Source: Larix kaempferi (lineage: Eukaryota; Streptophyta; Pinopsida; Pinales; Pinaceae). From it: a stretch of 64,000 nucleotides of DNA. The translations under genes and the position numbers were made by a program. The DNA lies in the NCBI GenBank assembly GCA_027924585.1, contig BSBM01001662.1, positions 620,001-684,000 on the forward strand, read 5' to 3'. Below, piece after piece: positions 46,446 to 57,100 of the stretch; position 1 is the first letter of the stretch, and every line of letters begins with the position of its first letter. Below the pieces are notes generated by a model. It was not told where the DNA came from and ran no database searches. It saw only the letters and a program-made list of their open reading frames with translations.

Positions 46446-47504
46446 AATGGATTTGGGTATGATCTTCCTGCGAGCACCCTCATGGAATTGGTTGATATTT
46501 GAAGACTTCTTAAAGATGTATTTATTCATTTGTACAAAAATACATGCTCTTATTTCTTGTTACTGAGCTTGAATTGAGATATTTGTTTGTTGTTATTTTC
46601 CCTCAACCGTGTTTAGGGGGGTGAGGAATTGATGCTATGTCAACCCAACTTGATTTTTTAGTCAATTATTGAGGTTGAATGAGTTGTTTAGTGGGTTCCT
46701 TTGAGGTTGATTTGCTCACTATTTTTAGACAAAGAATACTTACTATTGCTTTTTATTGTATACTTGACTAATTGACTAGAATGTCATTGATTGACAGGAT
46801 GGGACTGTTTTGGAAAATAGTTTGGAATCTTATTTAATGGATTAGATGATTCAAGTGAAAAATGTTTTCACACTTCTTCTATGAGTATTATTGTATCTAA
46901 TTTTGATCAGCTTGATGGTGATAGTTGTTTATATTTTTTTGGAAAATGTCATTGTACCATGGTTCATGAGCATTTTGAGTTCACAACAAATAAAGGGGGA
47001 ATTTTATATAATTTTTTTCCATCCAAGATGAGTTTATGGAGGGGTATTGGAACAACAAGTTCTTGGTAAAAACCTCACCTTTTTAATATTGAGGAAGTCA
47101 ATCGATAGTCGATTGTTAGAGGGAGTAGTGAAGAGATTATGTTATTCTCTGCTATAAAATTACATGAAAGGCTCGCCATTTATAGAAATGGAAGAATCCC
47201 ACTGTCATCTAAGAAAAAATCGGTAGATGAGGATGCCTACGTAAGCCTACAACTCACATAGGTTGTCTGCAGTGGAAAAACACCAATGCCAACACCCCCC
47301 CATAAGAAAAATGTAGGGAGCAAACAAAAGAAAACAATGATGGGTTCTGGCAATGAGGCCTGATGAGGCACCCATGTACAAACTCTCATTACCGAAGAAA
47401 AGGAGAAAATCTCATGGGAAAATCTCCTCCCCAAAAGAGAGAAAAACACGCATGTCGAAAAATGCATTGGAGTTGAAACTAATGAAGATCTCACAATGAT
47501 ACAA
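46446..47504. other. Non-coding flank left of the copia insertion
   Basis: No gene supported. This stretch and 54804 onward were contiguous before the copia insertion. Confidence 0.5.
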
Positions 47505-47509
47505 TGAAA

Positions 47510-48011
47510 TGTTAAGTTTAAACTAATTTGACTAGCAAGATCACTGAAAGAAACATAATCACAAGATAGACAAAGATTTTACCCTGGGAAACCCTCATGG
47601 GGTAGAAAACCCAGCAAAGCTTTCCTCAATAAGATGATCAACCAAAATACAAGATGTGCTCCAAGACTTGACCTCCTTCTCTACCTTCTATGCAGACCTC
47701 TCAAATGCAAGTGTGCCACTTTCTGAGCTGAGAAAGTGTGTCAAATGAGGAGCTCTCCTCCTCTACTTATACTAGTTCCTGACTGACAAAAATCCCTAAT
47801 GGGGCCGACCTCTCCTAGTGAAGTCTAATAACCCCTAAATTATAAACTTAGGGCCGACCCCCACATGGTGGGTCTAATAACCCTGGTTACCACACTTCAT
47901 CGGAGGAATAAACATCTCTGGATACATAATAGAATTGCCTCGGAGGAATGAATCATCTCCAGAATAATAAAGTACAAATTATAATATTCTTAGAAGTTAC
48001 AATATTCAACA
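47510..48011 (-). mobile_element. 3' LTR of the copia element
   Basis: 502 bp; TGTTGAATATTGTAAC at 48011 to AAACTTAACA at 47510 (minus strand). TATAAGTA at 47764-47771. Confidence 0.95.
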
Positions 48012-48029
48012 CTCCCCCTTAAAGAAAGG
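48012..48029 (-). promoter_or_regulatory. Polypurine tract of the copia element
   Basis: On the minus strand a purine-rich stretch ends AAGGGGGAG directly against the 3' LTR. Confidence 0.8.
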
Positions 48030-48159
48030 ATATTATAACAACATCTGTAGGAGCAAGGAGTCATCGACTACATCATACATGATACATCTATAAATCATCA
48101 GAAGCTTTCTTCAATACATCATCATCAGTAACGCAACCAGTTATTGGAACATCAACATC

Positions 48160-48460
48160 ATTGTCATTGTCATCACACGATCATCATCATCGTCATCACA
48201 CAATCATTAGCTTCGTCATCACATGATCATCGTTGTCGTCGTTACACGATCATCAGCATCATCATCATACGATAATCAACATCGTCATCACACGATCATC
48301 AGCATCGTCATCACATGATCATCAACATAGTCATCACACTATCATCAACATCATCATCACATGATCATTAGCATCATCATCACACAATCATCAACATCGT
48401 CATCACACAATCATCAGCATCGTCATCACATGATCATCAGCATTGTCATCATAGTATACT
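48160..48460. repeat. 23-bp tandem array in copia 3' region
   Basis: About 12 units of the type CGTCATCACACGATCATCAGCAT. Units differ by one to four bases. Many carry the palindromic ATGATCAT or CGATCATC core. Confidence 0.9.
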
Positions 48461-48499
48461 CTACAGCACACATGATCATATTACAAGATTATCAATCCC

Positions 48500-49490
48500 A
48501 CTCTTTTTAGGACATAGGTCCATGGATGATACAATCCATATCAAGTTCCAGGATGATCAATCCTTATCACTTTAAGACAAGTCTCATGTCTAGGGACGAT
48601 GCAATCCCATCTCGTACATTTTGAACCAAGAGTCCAGGGACGATATAGTCCTATCATCAATTCTCGGAGACAAATGTCTACGAATCAATTCTAGGACCAA
48701 AGTCCAGGGAAGATACAATCCCCTACCTGTTCATTTAGGACTACATTTTCGGAGACCCAGTCTATGGCTCAATTCTGGGACCGAAGTCCGGGGATGATAC
48801 AATCCCCCACCTATTCATTCAGGACTTGTTCTTGAAGACCCAGTCTATGGCTCAATTTTGGGACCGAAGTCCGGGGATGATACAATCCCCCACCTGTTCA
48901 TTCAGGACTTGTTCTCGAAGACCCATTCTACGGCTCAATTCTGGGACCGAAGTCTAGGGACGATACAATCCCCCACCTGTTCATTCAGGACTTGTTCTCG
49001 AAGACCCAGTCTATGGCTCAATTCTGGGACCGAAGTCCAGGGACGATACAATCCCCCACCTATTCATTCAGGACTTTTTCTCGAAGACCCAGTCTATGGC
49101 TCCTTTTAGAACATGTGTTCAAGGATGATGCAATCCCTCTTGTTTATCGGAGACATCTGTCTATGGCTCCTTTTAGAACATGTGTTCAAGGATGATGCAA
49201 TCCCTCTTCTTTCTCAGAGACATCTGTCTACGGCTCCTTTCATAACATGTGTTCAAGGATGATGCAATCCCTCTTCTTTCTCTGAGACATCTGTCTATGG
49301 CTCACTTTAGGACTAAAGTCCAAGGATGATCCAATCTTCTCATGTCCATGAAGGACTTCATTCTCGAAGACATCTGTCTACGGCTCCTATTAGAACATGT
49401 GTTCAAGGATGATGCAATCCCTCTTCTTTCTCGGAGAAATCTGTCTACGGCTCACTTTAGGACTAAAGTCCAAGGATGATCCAATCCTCA
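48500..49490. repeat. 83-bp and 67-bp mixed tandem array in copia 3' region
   Basis: The landmark TCTA[TC]GGCTC falls at 48761, 48844, 48927, 49010, 49093, 49160, 49227, 49294, 49377 and 49444. Intervals are 83 x4, 67 x3, 83, 67. The two unit lengths are variants of one sequence (GATGATACAATCC and GAAGACCCAGTC / GGAGACATCTGTC). The part 48500-48760 is an irregular version. Confidence 0.92.
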
Positions 49491-49529
49491 CATGTATCCT
49501 CATCAATACATGTACAAGTATCCTCATCC

Positions 49530-49795
49530 ATACAAGTACATAAATCAATACATGTACATACAAGTATTCTCATCAATACATGTAATAATACAAGTACTCT
49601 CATCAATACATCAACATGTAACAATACAAGTATTCTCATCAATCAATACATGTAATAATACAAGTACTCTCATCAATACATCAACATGTAACAGTACAAG
49701 TATTCTCATCAATCAATACATGTAATAATACAAGTACTCTCATCAATACATCAACATGTAACAATACAAGCATTCTCATCAATCAAGTAATATAA
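49530..49795. repeat. 70-bp tandem array in copia 3' region
   Basis: Units containing TATTCTCATCAATCAATACA, ACAAGTACTCTCATCAATAC and ATCAACATGTAACAATACAAG. The landmark recurs at 49565, 49631, 49701 and 49771 (66, 70, 70 bp). Confidence 0.9.
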
Positions 49796-49913
49796 GTATA
49801 AGTATCATAAACCTAAGTAATCTAAGCACATGTAAATATCTAGGTGTAATAAGCAGGTATCCTCATCATCGACCTTGTTGTCGATGAGGGAAATCTCATC
49901 ATCGGTGACTATA

Positions 49914-52900
49914 TCACTCCCCCTTTTGAGGAGGGTCTTTTTGGACCATACCAAGCTTATCTCGGAAATATTCAAATTTCACTCGAGACAGGGGTTTGGT
50001 CAATATATCAGCAATTTGTTCCTCAGTACTCACATACTCGAGTTTAATAGCTCCTCTTTGCACCATATCTCATATGTAGAAATATTGTATCTCTATGTGT
50101 TTTGACTTATCATGGAACACTAGATTTTCTGTCATCTTAATACAGCTTTGATTGTCACACATGATCACAGTGGGATCCATTTCTAATTCAAACACTCCAG
50201 ATAATAGCTTTCGAAGCCACACTGCTTCACAATTGGTAGAGCAGGCAGCTATATATTCTGCTTCAGTAGTACTGAGAGCCACACTAGATTGTTTCTTGCT
50301 GAACCATGAGATCGTGGCAGATCTAAGACCATAACATCCACCTGATGTACGCTTTCTATTTGAGACACTTCGTGCCCAATCAGAATCTGAGTAACCATGT
50401 AATCTGAGTTCATGATTTCCAAGATAATATAGACCAAAATCTAATGTACCCTTTAGGTACCTCATTACATGCTTTGCAGCTATTAAGTGAACCTTTCTAG
50501 GTTCTACTAGCTACTGACTCAGGGTATTTACAGCAAAGCATATATCTGGCCTAGTATTTGTTAAATACATCAATGACCCAATGATTTGTCTATATAGAGT
50601 TATGTCCACTAATTCTGATGAGTCATTAACTAATAACTTCAAGTTGGAGTCCATGGGAGTGGCCATGGCTTTACTCTCCAACATATCAAATCTTTTTAGG
50701 ATCTCCACAGCATACTTACCTTGATTTACAAATATTTCTTTTGGTTCTTGCCATACTTCTAGACCTAAGAAGTAGTGCATTAATCCAAGATGTTTCATCT
50801 CAAATTCTGAAGAAAGCTTCTTCTTGTATTCAGTAATTTGTTTCTCATTTCCAGTTAGAAATAGATCATGTACATATAACAACAGTATAACTGGTTCATC
50901 ATCCATCACCTTGAGATAAATATTAGGGTCAGCTTTACTCTTGGTAAAGCCCATGCTTGTTAAGAAATTGTCAATCCTTCTGTACCAAGCTCTGGGAGCT
51001 TACTTCAATCCATATAATTCCTTTTTCAATTTGCATACATGAGTTCTCCCATCTTTAACCTCAAACCCTTGTGGTTGCTCTATGTACACTTCTTCTTCAG
51101 TTACACCATTCATAAAAGTTGTCTTAACATCCATTTGGTGTAATTTCCACTTCATCGTAGATGCAAGTGCCATGATAGTTCTAATTGAAGTATACCTAGA
51201 AATTGGTGCAAATGTTTCTTCGTAGTCAATTCCCTCTTTCTGAGAGAATCCTTTGGCTACAAATCTTGCCTTGTATTTTTCAATGCTACCATCTGTAGCA
51301 TGTTTTATCTTGAAAATCCATTTAAAAGAAACCACACTTTTATCTTTTGGTTTGGGAACTATATCTCAAACATCATTTTTCATTATTGACTGATATTCTT
51401 CTGTCATTGCTTCTACCCATTCTTTCTTCTGAGCTACCTCTTCATAGCTAGTAGGTTGTTGATCCACAAGACCGCACATCAAGGCCACATAGTTGGAGAC
51501 TAGCTTTGGTTTCTTTCTTTCTCTAGTGGAGCCTTCAGGAGCTCCATATCTTTTAGCTCCCTGAATAATGTCTCTATCCCAAGCTGGCCTTCTTTTCCTA
51601 GATAAGTTTGTAATAGGGGGTTCTTGTGGTTCCAACATGTCATGGTCCTCTGGTGTATCATCTTCAGGGAAGGGCACAGCTTCTGTGATTCTAGGAGGTG
51701 TATCTTCTTCATAGATTTCTTCAAGTTGGCATTTCTTGGATTTCTTGAGAGCTACTTCTTCATCAAATGTTACATCTCTACTTATTTCCATATGATGAAA
51801 ACCTGGTATGTAAATTCTGAAGGCTTTGGATGATTCACAGTATCCAACAAATATTCCCTTCTTACCAGAAGGGTCCAAGTTGGTTCTCTTTTATTTTGGA
51901 ATGTGAATGTACACAGGACATCCAAATATTTTGAGATGACTTACCTCAGGCTTCTTTCCTGTGAACACTTCTTCTGGAGTTTTGAATTCAAGAGCACTAT
52001 GGGATAGTCTATTTTGCACATAGACTACTATCCTAGTTGCTTCAGCCCATAGACACATGGGTAGATCTTGGTCATGTATCATAGTTTTTACAGCTTCCAT
52101 GATGGTTCTATTCTTTCTTTTAGCAACCCCATTTTGTTGGGGATTGTAGGGAGTGGTTAGTTCCCTCTTGATTCTAGCTTCCTTACAGAAGTCTTCAAAG
52201 TCCTTTGAAGTATATTCTCCACCATTATCTGTTATGAGAATCTTGATTTTCTTTTCTGAGAGATTTTCTATTAAGGCCTTGAACTCTTTGAATTTTCCAA
52301 AGACTTCATTCTTACCTTTTAGAAAGTATATCCAAGTCTTCCTTGAATAGTCATCAATGAATGAGAGATAGTATTCAAACCCACTTAGGGAAGTGGTGGG
52401 CATTGGTCCATATACATCTGAGTGTATTAGCTCCAAAATGTTCTTGGTCTTTGTTTCACTCTTTGGAAAAGGGTTCTTGACATTCTTCCCTTTTTCACAT
52501 CCTTTACATGAGCCATTATGATCAACCTTCAAATCTAGTAATCCTATGACCACCTTGCTTACATAGGGTAGGGCTTTGTAGTTAATGTGAGCTAATCTTC
52601 TATGCCATAGCTCACTGGGGCTAGAGGTTTCATGAGCGAGGGCAACTTCTAGATGTCCCTTAAGCTTATAGAGACCTCCTTCCTCTTCACCAATGACAAC
52701 TACATCTTCAATTGATTTTCCTTTGGGCCACATAAGTATTTGTCCATCTATGAAAGCAACTCTAAAACCTTTCTTATCTAGTGCTGAGATAGAGAGTAGG
52801 TTCTTCTTCAAACCTGGTACATATAAAATTTCTTTCATTTTCAAGGGTGTTCCAAAATCAAACTTGTAGCTTGCTTCACCAATTCCCTTGATGGGATATT

Positions 52901-53984
52901 GATAATCATCTCCTAGAGATGCCTTTTGTGGTGAAGACTTTTCTTCAAGTCTTGAGAGAGTTTTCTTTTGACCTGTCATTTGCTTTGAAGCACCACTATC
53001 AATGAGCCATGTATCTTCTCTAGGAGACACAGATCCAAAGAGTGTAGAAAATATGACATATTCTTCTGTATCTTCTTTCTTTACTTTAGATCTTTTCCTT
53101 CGAGGCCTTTCTTCTTCTTCTTCTTCTTCTACTTCTTCTTCACTATCATCTTCTGCCATATGTGCATGATGTCTTTTGTGAACACACTTCTTCTTCTTCT
53201 TTTCTGGTAAAGTACAGTCTCTAGCATAGTGTCCTAGTTTAAGACAATTGTAACATTGGACTGTGGAGAGGTCTCTTTCTGAGTTTGTTCCTCCTTTCCT
53301 TTTCAATCTATGAGAGGGTTGAGACTTCTTGTGGTTCACTTTCTTGAAGTGACCCTTTCTTCCTCTTTTGGTGTGTGTGGCCAAGGCTTGGTCATCCTCC
53401 TTGAGAAGGGATTCTCTATTGGCTACCCTAGCCTCTTCTTAAACACAATCCTCCCATACTACATCAAACTTCATACTTTCTTTTATTGCACACATGGTTT
53501 GTATAAATGACTCCCAAGGTCTAGTGAGACCATTTAGAGCAGTCATCACAAGTTCATCATCATCAAGAGTATCACCAATGGCATCTACTTGCTCCTTGAT
53601 TTGGGAGACCCTTGAGAAGTAGTCTTGAATGGATTCTCCTTTGTGCATCTTGGTACTCTTCAACTGAGTTCTTAGTTTCATCTTCCTATTTATGTTCTTT
53701 CCTTCATACATTCTTCCTAGGGCATCATACATTTCCTTTGGAGTCTTCTTGGAAGCCACTTGGGGAATCAAGTGGTCTTTAATAGAATCAGCTATGATTC
53801 TCTTTTCCCTAATCAAATCCTTCCTATGCTTCTCTTTGGCTTCATCTCCTTCGGGTTCTGCAACTTCATCCTTGATATAATTAGCAAGATCATTCTCTTC
53901 AAGAATGAGACGAATTCTGTATTTCCATGCCCGGAAATTTTCTATACCTTCTAGCTTGTCTTCATGCTTCGTGCTTGGAGCCAT
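49914..53984 (-). pseudogene. Copia Gag-Pol polyprotein, one frame, six stops
   Basis: From the ATG at 53984 (MAPSTKHEDKLEGIENFRAW) one frame runs 1356 codons to a final TGA at 49914. Stops occur at 53439, 51891, 51366, 51000, 50511 and 50070 (lowest coordinate of each); no frameshift is present. Domains by codon: UBN2 gag 1-182; CCHC knuckle CYNCLKLGHYARDC 244-257; Asp/Glu-rich linker; protease DSGAS 329-333; integrase H-x3-H (about 461) and CKGC (493-496), core Asp 523, Asp 586 and, where the catalytic Glu belongs, Lys 622 (52119-52121); RT from about 870, whose catalytic YVDD is YVHD (His codon 50868-50870); RNase H with STTEAEY from about 1180; C-terminal tail. It would encode all functions of a copia element. 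Both catalytic changes are additional to the stops. Order PR-IN-RT-RH is the copia order. Confidence 0.93.
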
Positions 53985-54289
53985 CTTCTCGTGGGGGAGT
54001 CCAAGAGATAAGAGATAGAGTAGTACTTACCTGGAAACTTTAACTTTTCACTTTTCCAGATCTACAACAGAATTTCTAGTTTATCGCACTTTTGGTAAAA
54101 CTAGGGTTTGACTTTCTCGAAGTTCTACCCAACCAAAAACCTCGATCCAAGGCTCAAAAGATAGATCTTTAGAAGGGCTATCCAGCCATGCAACCAGAAT
54201 CCAAAAATACTAACTTTTGCAGAAACCCTAAATTTGGGAGAGAGAGATAAATATAATTTCACCTTGTGAAAGATGTTCTATTCAGGCTA
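53985..54289 (-). other. 5' leader of the copia element
   Basis: 305 nt between PBS and gag ATG; no frame expected. Confidence 0.6.
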
Positions 54290-54301
54290 TCTCTAATACC
54301 A
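54290..54301 (-). promoter_or_regulatory. Primer-binding site of the copia element
   Basis: TGGTATTAGAGA on the minus strand, directly against the 5' LTR; two differences from the consensus iMet site TGGTATCAGAGC. Confidence 0.85.
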
Positions 54302-54803
54302 TGTTAAGTTTAAACTAATTTGACTAGCAAGATCACTGAAAGAAACATAATCACAAGATAGACAAAGATTTTACCCTGGGAAACCCTCATGGTGTAGAAA
54401 ACCCAGCAAAGCTTTCCTCAATAACATGATCAACCAAAATACAAGATGTGCTCAAAGACTTGACCTCCTTCTCTACCTCCTATGCAGACCTCTCAAACAC
54501 AAGTGCGCCACTTTCTGAGCTGAGCAAGTGTGTCAAATGAGGAGCTCTCCTCCTCTACTTATAATAGTTCCCGATTGACCAAAATCCCTAATGGGGCCGA
54601 CCTCTCCTAGTGAAGTCTAATAACCCCTAAATTATAAACTCAGGGCCGACCCCCACATGGTGGGTCTAATGACCCTGGTTACCACACTTCATCGGAGGAA
54701 TAAACATCTCCAGATACATAATAGAATATCCTCGGAGGAATGAATCATCTCCGGAATAATAAAGTACAAATTATACTATTCTTAAAAGTTACAATATTCA
54801 ACA
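54302..54803 (-). mobile_element. 5' LTR of the copia element
   Basis: 502 bp, same ends as the 3' LTR; TATAAGTA at 54556-54563. Confidence 0.95.
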
Positions 54804-57000
54804 TGAAATGGCCAGAGTAGGAGACCCACGGAAGCTATGAATAATTATCAAGCGAAATAACCTCAAAGGACACGGTTTAACTTTGAAGAAGTGGAAAGGT
54901 TGTAGAGGCACGAAAATGGAAAACACTAACACCTCCATATGAATGCTCCAAATAAACAGGTGTTGGTCATGAACCAGACAAGGCTTCGAATAGAAGCAGA
55001 CACCGTCAACCATCAAACAAGCAATGAGACCCGTGGACACTAAAAGATCCAAATAGGAAGGATGGTTGAAACTCCAAAGTGGTCCACGAAAATCCAAACC
55101 AACAATGTCGTCAAAGATACATGCAGAGATCCATGTGGCAAATTTCGAACTTCTGAATGCATGACTCAAACTGTTGAGGAAATGAAAGTTGAATGCACAC
55201 CCATCAAAATAAACTAATCCTCTATAATTAACCCCGACACAAAAGGCCTGATGAGGTAATCAACCAAGAAAACATCATATGCTGAGTGTCCATATGGATG
55301 CCAATCCATCTCATCGGACTGCATGGGTAACTAGCCACTACAACTGCCGAGTCAAAATAAGAACCGGTGCTATGTATAAGGCTCACTTTGTAGATGCTTG
55401 ATCTCAATTAATCACTGCGGAAAAAAATAACCCAAGGAAGCATTACATACCACCCCCACAATATTGAACTAAGTGGAAAAGATGACCGCAATGCATGCCA
55501 CAATTGATAGCGAAAGTATGGAGATAAGCTAAAGGAAAGACTAAGACATAGTGATCACACAAGCCAAAAGAGAAAGACTGAGACATAGTGATCACCAAGC
55601 CAAAAGAGAAAGACTGAGACATAGCGATCACGCATGTTGTAGAGCTGCCTTAAAAAAGTGTAGTCTCAGAGCTCCCCGTAGAAGACACAACTGCTTCCAG
55701 GATGGAATGGAATATCAAGTCCTCTGGTCACTTTAAGAGCCACCGTCCCAGCCAACTGATAAAAGTCAACATTATGGAGAACTCTTCGTCAATTGGTTGC
55801 AGGAACCAGACCTCTTTGGGTGAGGAAGATGAACCGGATACAAGAACTCCCGTGCTCTCACAAACCAACACCTCTGGTATTGGAGGATCTAAGGCGTGGG
55901 GATCAAAATACGACTGAGCAACCAATAAAAACGTTTTGATCTTGATCTAAGGAGGTGTATTGAATAGGCCACAATCTAATAGAAACAATAAAAAATTGTT
56001 GGCTACCCAAACCATGATCTGTTAAAAAATTGGCCCGGTCACGATATTTGTAGAGAGAAGCCAGTCCACGAGGCCAAAGTCCACAAATAGGGAAAGAATT
56101 TCCGGTGTACATCATCAACCCACCCGCACGCGCATATGTATATTCATCGTATCATGCATGCCACTCCATCTCAGTCGAAGGATGGGATCGAGAGGTAAAA
56201 CATTCCCATAGATCAACACATCCCATGCATGATGCAGCGAACTATCGATAATCCCATTACATGCATCCGATGGATCAATCCATACCATATGCACTGAAAT
56301 TTGAAATTTGACTTCAGTTAATGGGCGGGTTATATTTGAAATTTGAATTGAGCCCGCACGTTGATAACTTAATAAAGTCTGGTTATGTTTAAATGTTTGC
56401 AGTGGATTGTAAATGTACAACGTGGTATAATGTAAAGCAGAGTTTGAAGCATTATGAGCAGCACGATGTCCATTGATTCTTGAAGCATTCATGGACTTTC
56501 ATTTGAACAATCGTCTATTCTTCATCGCTGTCCTCCGTTCGAGAGAGTTCGTTCCTCACGCTGTATTATTGGGGTTGTGTTTTTATAACGCAAGAGCTCT
56601 GAGTATGGCCATATAACAGCTCTAGTTTGGTTCATTCTACAGAGAATAGAGATGGGCAACGTACTGCTGAAGTCTCTGTAGATTTTCCTGTCAAAGATTA
56701 GAAGAGGAGGAGGGAAACTGCATGTGGTAAGCGCTGAAGAAGACGCAGCTCTATGGATGTTCTCTTGTAAACAACCAAAACGCAGTCTTTCAGTTTCTTT
56801 ATTCATATATTATTAGACTGGTAATAGGTATCACGAATTATGTATTTTGGACTGCCCGCTTATTTCAGCAATGATTTTGGCAAACAGACATGCACTTCGA
56901 TGTTTGTCACAGCCTCGCTTGTGGGTGTGAATCATTTTGTATATATTAATACAAAGTTTGACGGTAATGTCATTTCCAATTTCCAAATTATAAATGATCT
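54804..57000. other. Unassigned sequence; minus-strand open stretches without recognisable protein
   Basis: After the TSD, higher-GC sequence runs to about 56850. Minus-strand open stretches (54798-55169, 55903-56118, 56115-56492, 56522-56806) lack any known motif or common frame. They may be old repeat or transcript-derived sequence. No gene is called. Confidence 0.35.
55530..55635. repeat. ~37-bp minisatellite, three copies
   Basis: Units of the type AAGACTGAGACATAGTGATC followed by ACCAAGCCAAAAGAGA recur three times with one to three changes each. Confidence 0.85.
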
Positions 57001-57026
57001 GATTTGAATACTTAGTATAGTATGGT

Positions 57027-57100
57027 GAAGAGTGATAGAGTTGAATTAAATTAAAAATAGTCTGAAGAGTGATAGAGTTGAATTAAATTAAAAATAGTCT
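57027..57100. repeat. Perfect 37-bp tandem duplication
   Basis: Units 57027-57063 and 57064-57100 (starting GAAGAGTGATAGAGTTG) are identical, suggesting a recent slippage event. Confidence 0.93.

Larger units (their letters stand above)
47510..54803 (-). mobile_element. Complete Ty1/copia retrotransposon
   Basis: 7,294 bp with two 502-bp LTRs (3' LTR 47510-48011, 5' LTR 54302-54803) and a perfect 5-bp TSD, TGAAA, at 47505-47509 and 54804-54808. PBS, gag-pol and polypurine tract are in the usual order. LTRs differ at about 21 positions (about 4%), counted by eye. The coding frame is broken by six stops, so the copy is inactive. It has an unusually long 1.9-kb 3' untranslated part made mostly of tandem repeats. 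Confidence 0.95.

Noticed and set aside
48160-48460. Regular 23-bp repeats resembling a CRISPR array
   Set aside because: No unique spacers between units; simple head-to-tail minisatellite inside a copia element of a eukaryote.
54798-55169. 123-codon minus-strand open frame overlapping the copia LTR end
   Set aside because: It crosses the LTR boundary, has low-complexity hydrophobic composition and no family resemblance.
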